The translations under genes were made by a program, and so were the position numbers. Of a stretch of DNA of 11,214 nucleotides, positions 1-5,273 are shown one piece after another; the first letter of the stretch is position 1; each line of letters starts with the position of its first letter. Below the pieces are notes generated by a model. The model had not been told where the DNA came from and did no database searches. It was given only the letters and a program-made list of their open reading frames with translations. Origin of the DNA: Succinivibrionaceae bacterium UBA3769. GTDB lineage: Bacteria; Pseudomonadota; Gammaproteobacteria; Enterobacterales; Succinivibrionaceae. The stretch spans positions 1-11,214 of the forward strand of contig DFFT01000124.1 of the NCBI GenBank assembly GCA_002372325.1, read 5' to 3'.

Positions 1-212
1 CGGAATCACGGGCGAAGAGGGCGGCTTCTTCTTCATTGTTAACCGGAAGAAAATTCAAAGCGAAAGCGCAAAAGCTCTCCCGGACGCTGAAGGATTTGTC
101 GGAACAGCTGGCCGTCATCGCTCAGGATTTGGATGAACTCCTTGAATGCGATGACGAAGATGAAGACGCATCACCCGAAGAAATGCCGTTATCAGAAGAA
201 GAACAGTCATAG
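1..212 (+). CDS. 3' end of an unidentified gene with an acidic tail (5' end outside window)
   Basis: An open frame enters from the left edge (first full codon at base 3) and stops at TAG 210-212, giving 69 residues. The middle encodes a probable amphipathic helix (around KLSRTLKDLSEQLAVIAQDL). The tail is very acidic, with runs of D and E and about 20 acidic residues in the last 30. Codons in the second half favour G or C at position three, as in neighbouring genes, which supports this frame. In the first 130 bases a second frame is also open and reads plausibly (GITGEEGGFFFIVNRKK), so a frameshift near the AAAA run at 49-54 is possible. I do not recognise the family; no domain can be assigned from this fragment. 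Confidence 0.45.
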   Translation, partial: ESRAKRAASSSLLTGRKFKAKAQKLSRTLKDLSEQLAVIAQDLDELLECDDEDEDASPEEMPLSEEEQS

Positions 213-304
213 CGGGAGCTTTTTGGGAACGGCTTATGTTTTCCGCGGGGCGGCACGCCTGACTTTGTATCCTGGAAAAGCCCCGTTTTGTCGCTTTCTG
301 TTAA

Positions 305-326
305 TTCCGGGGGCGTCCGGATTTTT
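305..326 (+). terminator. Possible intrinsic terminator for the left-edge gene
   Basis: A short GC hairpin, TCCGG (306-310) with CCGGA (317-321) around a 6-nt loop, is followed directly by TTTTT (322-326). It lies about 95 nt after the plus-strand stop at 212 and touches the stop codon of the converging methyltransferase gene. A weaker pairing, CGGGGC 246-251 with GCCCCG 280-285 followed by TTTT, lies between. The five-base-pair stem is short, so this is tentative. Confidence 0.35.
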
Positions 327-1822
327 CAGCAGCGACGCCAGGAAGCCACCTCTTTAATGATTCTGTCGCAGTTTGCTGTGGATAAATCCTCAGATAAAAG
401 CACCTTCTCTCCAATTTTCCTGATAATGTCAGCGGACGGAAAAGGCATGCTGTTCATTTCGGTGCTGTTTACCTGAGTGCTGCCGTTAAGGATTCTGTAA
501 TACATATCAAAAAGTGTTGAATTTAACAGGGCATAAACTCCGTAGGTCGTTTTGCGATCCATTTCAGAGCCGTCTGTTTTGTCCACAAAATTAATCTTGT
601 TCTGAGTACCGATATACTCATACTGCCCGAAATCATGAGGACAATAGATCCCGCATTGCAGCCTGCGGCGTTCCTCCTTGGCCGTGAACCGTTTTACAAA
701 AACGTAATTCTTGTTTTTCTGAATGAGTCCCCGCTTTCTGTCCAGGATCCAGTCATAGCCTTTCCCGGAAGGGAGATGATTTACTTTACCGTCCCGAATA
801 TGCTGGCTGTAAAAAAGTGGAATGGTATGCTCGCCGGGGGCGGTTCTCAGTTCATCCGCCTGTCTGAAATCCACTACAATGCCGGTTTTCATTCGGAGGC
901 CGGAATCCGGCATGGTTGAACTGAAGGCGCTGATTTTCCGAATCACCTCCATTTCCGCTTGACTGGCGGGGAGACAGACATAAAGCTCGTTCCCGGAGAC
1001 TACGGCATGGTACGGAACCTCCAGACTTGAAATATTGCTGAAATCATTGCCAGAACCGCCAGAGGTAATAAGAGCGCTTTCCGGACAGCGGGCTTCTTTT
1101 GCGACCATGATGATCATGGTTTCCTGAAGCACCTGTTCAGCATCGAATACCTTGCTCCTGCTGACAAACAAATGAATGCGTCTTAATTTGCCTTCTGAAA
1201 GGAGATATTTCCGGAAAGCCCGGAAGTATGCTCCGGATGTCCAGCTCCGAGGGATGATGTAAACCATTTCCGAGCCCTGGCGGAGATTAAACAGAGACAT
1301 GGATGCGAACAGGAAGTAGAGGTTCGGTGCTCCGTGAACAACATCAGACATAGCCAGAGAGCGGGGATCGTCCTTGCCGATCTTTAAATAAGGGGGATTG
1401 GCAATAATGAAATCAAATTTCCGGGATGTGTCAGCAAGGCTGCTGAACTCCCAGTCCTGAGACAGAATATAGTCCTCCGCTTTCAGTTCATATTCCAGCC
1501 TGCCTTCTGATTCCCGCTTCAGGTATTCCAAATTGTCTTTCAGCAAAGGCAGGATATCAGGATCTGTTTCGTAGCAGGTCAGTGAAATGCGGATACCGGT
1601 TTTTTCAGAAAAGAGTCTTTCAATGAGAGCGGCGGAAAGTATTCCGGAGCCGGCCCCGGGATCCAGCAGGGATACGCTGTCTCCGCAGCCTGACAAATCA
1701 AACATGCCGGACATGAACCTTGCTGTTTCCGCTGACGTGAAGAACTGTCCTTTTTTCTTGCGGACAGCTTTGGGAAAATCGGCAAGAAAATCATTGGTGC
1801 GTTCAATAATATGCTCAAGCAT
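326..1822 (-). CDS. N6-adenine DNA methyltransferase, gamma class (Eco57I/TaqI-type methylase fold), apparently solitary
   Basis: The protein transfers a methyl group from S-adenosylmethionine to adenine N6 in a specific DNA site; the site cannot be read from the sequence. In a 498-residue protein starting at ATG 1822, the motifs run in gamma-class order: motif X with KGQFFTSAETARFM (residues 24-37), motif I DPGAGSG (54-60, AdoMet binding) and catalytic motif IV NPPY (142-145). A long C-terminal target-recognition region follows, ending near GSTQVNSTEMNSMPFP, a typical end for these enzymes. An open frame extends upstream to TTG 1858 and ATG 1837, but ATG 1822 has the best ribosome site (AGGGA, 7 nt spacing). 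No endonuclease gene is adjacent. It could therefore be an orphan regulatory or protective methylase, a remnant of a type II system, or a fused enzyme whose nuclease part is lost. Family call confident; role uncertain. Confidence 0.88.
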   Translation of the reverse strand: MLEHIIERTNDFLADFPKAVRKKKGQFFTSAETARFMSGMFDLSGCGDSVSLLDPGAGSGILSAALIERLFSEKTGIRISLTCYETDPDILPLLKDNLEYLKRESEGRLEYELKAEDYILSQDWEFSSLADTSRKFDFIIANPPYLKIGKDDPRSLAMSDVVHGAPNLYFLFASMSLFNLRQGSEMVYIIPRSWTSGAYFRAFRKYLLSEGKLRRIHLFVSRSKVFDAEQVLQETMIIMVAKEARCPESALITSGGSGNDFSNISSLEVPYHAVVSGNELYVCLPASQAEMEVIRKISAFSSTMPDSGLRMKTGIVVDFRQADELRTAPGEHTIPLFYSQHIRDGKVNHLPSGKGYDWILDRKRGLIQKNKNYVFVKRFTAKEERRRLQCGIYCPHDFGQYEYIGTQNKINFVDKTDGSEMDRKTTYGVYALLNSTLFDMYYRILNGSTQVNSTEMNSMPFPSADIIRKIGEKVLLSEDLSTANCDRIIKEVASWRRC

Positions 1823-1952
1823 CAAAAGTTCCCTCATTGTTGTTCTGCATTTTCTCAATCACGTCATGATGCTTTTGTTGTTGCGGAACTGCAGTCAAGC
1901 CCGATAAGCAAAACTTCTTTCTCGTCTCCGTCTTTATGGTATTTTGCGGCAT
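1815..1952 (-). CDS. Possible 45-residue ORF overlapping the methyltransferase start
   Basis: An ATG at 1952-1950 opens a 45-codon frame that stops at TGA 1817-1815. The stop overlaps the methyltransferase start as ATGCTTGA, an 8-nt overlap typical of translationally coupled genes, and the methyltransferase ribosome site lies inside this ORF. The product is basic at its N-terminus (KTETRKKF) and rich in Q and N at the end; it has no recognisable motif and is too short for a helix-turn-helix controller. Against it: no ribosome-binding site precedes its ATG, and another frame through the same DNA is equally open. Low confidence. Confidence 0.25.
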   Translation of the reverse strand: MPQNTIKTETRKKFCLSGLTAVPQQQKHHDVIEKMQNNNEGTFDA

Positions 1953-2237
1953 CCGGAGATCTTATGGCCTGAAAAGAGCTCTTCGGAACGTGCAACACCA
2001 GGCATGGAACTAAACCGGCAATGTTTCCTGAATTTGAAGGGATCCTCCGAAAATGCGATCCTGGTTTTTTCCATGATCTTCTTTGCTTTTCCGGAGGATC
2101 CTTTTCAAGGAACCGTCTTGTGTCCTTCAGTCATTCGTCCCGGAGGAGCCGGCGCATGCCGATCCCGTCCGGAAGCCACTGTCAGCGCAGAAGCCCATAG
2201 CTCCGAAGGCCGGCTTTGTTTTTGCGGTACAGGTAGA
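1953..2237. other. Gene-free interval between ribB and the methyltransferase; possible decayed coding DNA
   Basis: No convincing gene, promoter or terminator is visible. On the minus strand one frame is open from about 2130 to 1864 (88 codons without a good start) and ends with protein-like text (DGDEKEVLLIGLDCSSATTK). A second minus frame holds a 46-codon ORF beginning MEKTRIAFSEDPFKF. Two mutually exclusive, plausible-looking frames suggest the remains of a frameshifted gene, but chance openness in GC-rich DNA would explain it too. The inverted repeat at 2040-2101 lies inside. Confidence 0.3.
2040..2101. repeat. Near-perfect 14-bp inverted repeat with internal hairpin
   Basis: GGATCCTCCGAAAA at 2040-2053 is mirrored by TTTTCCGGAGGATCC at 2087-2101, with a single extra C, and the pairing can extend by three more bases. 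The loop contains a second imperfect stem, GATCCTGG with CCATGATC, around TTTTTT. Four T residues follow on the plus strand, so it resembles a weak plus-strand terminator, but no plus-strand gene ends here. It may be a small mobile or structural repeat. Confidence 0.5.
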
Positions 2238-2888
2238 TTAGACGCCCTTGGCTTTTCTGTAGGCAATAATGTCGCTGATGCTGACCACGGTCATGCCGTG
2301 ATTCAGGGCAAAGGCCACTACCTGAGGCAGCCGGGACATGGTGCCATCATCATTGGTGAGTTCGCAGAGCACGCCGGCGGGAGTCAGGCCGGCCAGTCTG
2401 GCCAGATCCACCGAGGCTTCGGTATGGCCGTCTCTTTCCAGCACGCCGCCTTCCCGGGCGGCCAAAGGGAACACGTGTCCCGGATGGTTCAGATCCGAGG
2501 GCACGGCATTGGGATTGGCGGCAGCTTTGATGGTAGTCAGGCGGTCATGGGCGCTGACGCCGGTGGTGACGCCCTTGGAGGCTTCAATGGTAATGGTAAA
2601 GGCAGTGCCGTAGGAGCTGGTGTTGTTCTTCACCATCTGGGGCAGCTCCAGCCGTTCCAGCCGGCTCCCGGGCATGCAGACGCAGATAATTCCGGAACAG
2701 TAGCGGATCATCATGGCCACCTGGGCTTCGGTGATAGTCTCCGCCGGGAAGATAATATCGCCTTCGTTCTCCCGGTCTTCGTTATCCACCACCAGGGCTC
2801 CCTTGCCGGCCCTGAAGGCCTCCAGAGCCAGTTCCACGCGTTTCAGAGGATCGCTGTCAAAAATGTCCAGCATATTGATTTGACTCAC
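2238..2888 (-). CDS. ribB: 3,4-dihydroxy-2-butanone-4-phosphate synthase (riboflavin synthesis)
   Basis: RibB converts ribulose 5-phosphate to 3,4-dihydroxy-2-butanone 4-phosphate plus formate, supplying the four-carbon unit of riboflavin. Family motifs are all present in the 216-residue product: acidic metal-binding DRENEGD (38-44), NNTSSYGTAFT, GVTTGVSAHDR, HPGHVFPL (135-142), GHTEA (154-158) and CELTNDDGTM. Length matches the single-domain enterobacterial type (about 217); there is no fused GTP cyclohydrolase II (RibA) domain. I chose GTG 2888 as the start because GGAG lies 7 nt upstream (2899-2896). The upstream ATG at 2906 adds six residues, has no ribosome site, and would itself contain that GGAG. 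The gene stands alone behind an FMN riboswitch and its own promoter, so it should be repressed when FMN is plentiful. Confidence 0.96.
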   Translation of the reverse strand: MSQINMLDIFDSDPLKRVELALEAFRAGKGALVVDNEDRENEGDIIFPAETITEAQVAMMIRYCSGIICVCMPGSRLERLELPQMVKNNTSSYGTAFTITIEASKGVTTGVSAHDRLTTIKAAANPNAVPSDLNHPGHVFPLAAREGGVLERDGHTEASVDLARLAGLTPAGVLCELTNDDGTMSRLPQVVAFALNHGMTVVSISDIIAYRKAKGV

Positions 2889-2950
2889 AGTATATCTCCA
2901 TATCATACGTAAGTCAGGGCAGGTTTAAGCTTGAGGAGTTGATTGTGAAC

Positions 2951-3056
2951 TTCTCTTTCATCCGGACTCTTACCGTCGGCCTGGTAATTGCAACCAGTCA
3001 TGCTTGCGCTCGTGGGCTGTACCACCGGTGGGGAATTTCACCCCGCCCTGAGAATG
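2951..3056 (-). promoter_or_regulatory. FMN riboswitch (RFN element) controlling ribB
   Basis: Read on the minus strand, the element opens with CTCAGGGCGGGGTGAAATTC followed by CCCACCGGTGGTA. It closes with CCGACGGTAAGAGTCCGGAT followed by GAAAGAGA. These are the conserved blocks of the RFN aptamer as found upstream of enterobacterial ribB. The variable stem is GCCCACGAGCGC and the ACTGGTTGCAATTACCAG hairpin is intact. It ends about 50 nt before the ribB ribosome site. No T-run hairpin separates them, so control of translation initiation is more likely than transcription termination, although no strong sequestering stem is obvious. Confidence 0.95.
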
Positions 3057-3110
3057 TGTCATGCGCAGGAAAATTTGCCCGAAAAGGCAGCTTTCTTCCG
3101 CGCGGTGTTT

Positions 3111-3138
3111 ATTATACTTTGAGAGCGGCATTTTACAA
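3111..3138 (-). promoter_or_regulatory. Sigma-70 promoter of the ribB leader
   Basis: On the minus strand TTGTAA (3138-3133) and a perfect TATAAT (3116-3111) are separated by 16 nt. Transcription would begin near 3104, about 48 nt before the riboswitch aptamer. This is the best-looking promoter in the window. Confidence 0.8.
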
Positions 3139-3170
3139 GTCAGGGGCCGCTCAGGAATGATGTCTGTCAG

Positions 3171-3206
3171 AAAACCCGCCGGAGACTGTCCTGCATTTTC
3201 GCGGGT
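3171..3206 (-). terminator. Possible terminator of the queC-queD-queE operon
   Basis: About 70 nt after the queE stop the minus strand reads ACCCGC (3206-3201), a 21-nt loop, GCGGGT (3179-3174), then TTTTC. An overlapping alternative stem, GGAGAC with GTCTCC, excludes the first. The loop is long, so the call is tentative, but position between queE and the ribB promoter fits. Confidence 0.4.
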
Positions 3207-3276
3207 CTCCTTCCTGCAAAGATCTTTCCGGAAACCGTCTCTCCCGGCATTTCCTCCCCGGAGAACCCGCTCCGGA

Positions 3277-4017
3277 TCAGACTCCCCGGGCGCAGGGCTC
3301 CCAGATATACTTATGGAGCTGCAGCTGCACTCTGATTCGGGAAACGTCTGTAGTACGGCTCCAGGAGAGCATTTTTTCCACAATTTCCCGGGGATCGGTT
3401 TTCCCGAAAACCGGTGACAGGTAGACGAGACAGCGGGGGCGGTAGCCCTGCAGGATGCTGGAGATTTTCTCAAAATCCGAGCTCTCCCCGATAACGAATT
3501 TCAGGGCATCTCCCGGACGGAGCATGCTGATGTTCGGGAGATACATGCGGCTTTCTTCTCCGGAGCAGGGCAGCTTGTAATCGCAGCAGAAAATAATTTT
3601 TCTTTCCGGATCCAGCTCCATGAAGGGGGAGAGATCAATGGAGCCGTTGGTTTCGATGTTAAGATAGTAGCCGGCCCGGAGAATTTCGGTGATCAGAACC
3701 CCCACATCCTTGGCAAACAAGGGCTCGCCTCCGGTGAGGGTGACGTTTCTGATGCCGGGGAAGCGCCCGAGCTCCGCCAGAATGTCCCGGGTCTGGAGGA
3801 ACATGCCATGTTCCATGCTGCGGGCATACTGGGTGTCGCAGTAGGTGCAGCGGAGATTGCAGCCGGACAGCCGCAGAAATATGGCGGCCTCGCCGGTGAG
3901 GGGCCCCTCGCCGTTAATGGAGATGAAAATTTCGTTTACCCTGAAGGCGGGGCCGCCGGTGGTGAAGGCATCCTCCTTGCGGAACGACTGATTAATCGCG
4001 CTCGTAGACGGCAACAT
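3277..4017 (-). CDS. queE: 7-carboxy-7-deazaguanine synthase (radical SAM enzyme)
   Basis: QueE rearranges 6-carboxytetrahydropterin into 7-carboxy-7-deazaguanine, using a 4Fe-4S cluster, S-adenosylmethionine and Mg2+. With a start at ATG 4017 the product is 246 residues. The radical SAM motif is CNLRCTYC (cysteines 53, 57, 60), followed by DTQYA; the SAM-binding region has VTLTGGEPL (92-100) and ETNGS (122-126). The N-terminal VNEIFISINGEGPLTG and the C-terminal QLHKYIW are typical of the family. ATG 4017 is preceded by GGAG about 10 nt upstream. This start overlaps the 3' end of queD by 26 nt, and the first 26 residues precede the conserved core, so a later start is possible. Last gene of the queC-queD-queE operon. 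Confidence 0.95.
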   Translation of the reverse strand: MLPSTSAINQSFRKEDAFTTGGPAFRVNEIFISINGEGPLTGEAAIFLRLSGCNLRCTYCDTQYARSMEHGMFLQTRDILAELGRFPGIRNVTLTGGEPLFAKDVGVLITEILRAGYYLNIETNGSIDLSPFMELDPERKIIFCCDYKLPCSGEESRMYLPNISMLRPGDALKFVIGESSDFEKISSILQGYRPRCLVYLSPVFGKTDPREIVEKMLSWSRTTDVSRIRVQLQLHKYIWEPCARGV

Positions 4018-4327
4018 TGTCCGGACTCTCCTGCACCTCCACCCGATAGCACTTTTCACCCAGGGTTTCGCAAACCCAGAGGGCGATGTTTTCAGCGGTG
4101 GGATTTCTGTCAATAACCTCGTTGAGCACTTTATGATCCAAAGCGCCCGCTACCTTTTCCTTAATTACTGAAAAGTCCATGACCATACCGTTTTTGTCCA
4201 GATCCGCGCTTTTCAGGTAAACGTCAATGATCCAGTTATGTCCGTGCATGCCCGAGCATTTGCTGTTGTAGTCCAGCTTCAGAAAATGCGCGGCGCTGAT
4301 AATGATTCTTTTTTTGATTTTAAACAT
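3992..4327 (-). CDS. queD: 6-carboxy-5,6,7,8-tetrahydropterin synthase
   Basis: QueD turns 7,8-dihydroneopterin triphosphate, made from GTP by FolE, into 6-carboxytetrahydropterin, the substrate of QueE. The 111-residue protein has the zinc ligands His14 (SAAHFL), His28 and His30 (MHGHNW). It also has the catalytic Cys24, Asp51 in the MDFS segment, His65 in LDHKVLNE, the PTAEN motif (76-80) and the substrate-binding Glu100 (VQES). Length is normal for the short bacterial QueD. The start lies only 5 nt after the queC stop, and the ribosome site (AGGA) is inside the end of queC, so translation is probably coupled. FolE and QueF are not encoded in this window. Confidence 0.96.
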   Translation of the reverse strand: MFKIKKRIIISAAHFLKLDYNSKCSGMHGHNWIIDVYLKSADLDKNGMVMDFSVIKEKVAGALDHKVLNEVIDRNPTAENIALWVCETLGEKCYRVEVQESPDNVAVYERD

Positions 4328-4332
4328 GCTCG

Positions 4333-5028
4333 CTAAATCCTTTCCGGCGCTTCCAGGGGATCCCGCGCCCCGTTCCTTCGAAACGCCTCTTGTCTGTCAA
4401 TGCAGGTGCCGCACCGGCCGCAGGGCTTTGCGCCGCCTTCGTAGCAGCTCCAGGTAAGCTCGTAGGGAACCCCCAGTTCAAGTCCGGTTTTTACGATATC
4501 TGCCTTGTTCATGTCCATAAACGGAGTGCGGAGCCGGATCTCCCTGCCGGTGCCCTCGAAAATGGCGGTATTCATGGCCGCCGCAAATTCCGGAGTGCAG
4601 TCCGGGTAGGCCCGGCCCGCGGCATCATCCCGGTGGGCGCCGTACCAGACCTCGCTGGCTCCCAGTCCCTGAGCGCAGGCTGCCGCGGCAGACAGCATCA
4701 GGCCGTTCCGGAAGGGAACATAGGTGGACACGGTGCCGGTGCCCCCCAGATCCTTAAGCTGTTCGGCGTAGCTTTTATGAACGATTTCCTCTTTGGAATG
4801 CTGCATAAGAGAGCACTGGCAGTCGGCAAAGACCTGAGAGAGATCCAGCAGCTTATAGGTAACGCCGTAATGGCGGGAGATCTCCTCGGCGGATTTCAGT
4901 TCCCGCTGATGCTTCTGGCCGTACTGAATATTAAGCGCCAGCACATTTTCCGCGCCATGTTCCTTTACCGCCAGGGCCAGACAGGTAGAGCTGTCCAGAC
5001 CGCCGCTTAATAACACTGCCACTTTCAT
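4333..5028 (-). CDS. queC: 7-cyano-7-deazaguanine (preQ0) synthase
   Basis: QueC uses ATP and ammonia to convert 7-carboxy-7-deazaguanine to preQ0, the common precursor of queuosine in tRNA and of archaeosine or 7-deazaguanine DNA modifications. The 231-residue protein begins MKVAVLLSGGLDSS, whose SGGLDSS (8-14) is the PP-loop for ATP. It has YPDC (141-144) and a four-cysteine zinc site near the end (Cys195, 203, 206, 209, in CYEGGAKPCGRCGTC). The start at ATG 5028 is fixed by a perfect GGAGG 7 nt upstream and by the family N-terminus; an upstream in-frame codon at 5070 has no such support. First gene of the operon. No deazaguanine DNA-modification (dpd) genes are nearby, so the ordinary tRNA role is likely. 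Confidence 0.97.
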   Translation of the reverse strand: MKVAVLLSGGLDSSTCLALAVKEHGAENVLALNIQYGQKHQRELKSAEEISRHYGVTYKLLDLSQVFADCQCSLMQHSKEEIVHKSYAEQLKDLGGTGTVSTYVPFRNGLMLSAAAACAQGLGASEVWYGAHRDDAAGRAYPDCTPEFAAAMNTAIFEGTGREIRLRTPFMDMNKADIVKTGLELGVPYELTWSCYEGGAKPCGRCGTCIDRQEAFRRNGARDPLEAPERI

Positions 5029-5048
5029 AAAGCCACCTCCGTGTGTGC

Positions 5049-5057
5049 ATTCTATCA
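5049..5057 (-). promoter_or_regulatory. Possible extended -10 promoter for queC-queD-queE
   Basis: The minus strand reads TGATAGAAT (5057-5049), an extended -10 box close to TGNTATAAT. No good -35 is seen at 16-18 nt (ACCGTG). Transcription would start near 5042, giving a leader of about 14 nt with the GGAGG site. Such a short leader leaves no room for a preQ1 riboswitch, and I see none upstream either. Confidence 0.3.
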
Positions 5058-5197
5058 CACTATCTTGCAATCACGGTATTTATGAGCTATGGCGACATTT
5101 GCGAGATCCCTTTTTCAGGTTCTGTGAGGCCCGGGAATCCGGCAGATAAGTATTCTTTCGGGAGGTTGCATGGGCACTGCCGTATGCGGCTTTGCGG

Positions 5198-5226
5198 AAA
5201 AGAACGAGGCGGGGAGACCCGCCTCG
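5198..5226 (-). terminator. Strong intrinsic terminator after the 685-residue membrane protein gene
   Basis: CGAGGCGGG (5205-5213) and CCCGCCTCG (5218-5226) form a perfect 9-bp stem with a 4-nt loop. On the minus strand it is followed by TTCTTTT (5204-5198). It lies about 50 nt beyond the stop codon at 5274. It separates this gene from the que operon, which therefore needs its own promoter. Confidence 0.88.
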
Positions 5227-5273
5227 CAATTACAGAGTGGCTTCATAAGTCAGTTTTCAGTCTGACTGCAGCA

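Noticed and set aside
1944..2912. 322-codon plus-strand open frame
   Set aside because: It is the reverse of ribB; the product is Gly/His-rich text without a family, while ribB is unmistakable.
2970..3473. 167-codon minus-strand open frame between queE and ribB
   Set aside because: It runs through the ribB promoter and the FMN riboswitch, so its openness is incidental.
5029..5273. preQ1 riboswitch upstream of queC
   Set aside because: No preQ1-I or preQ1-II consensus was found in the leader, and the probable transcription start leaves only about 14 nt before the start codon.
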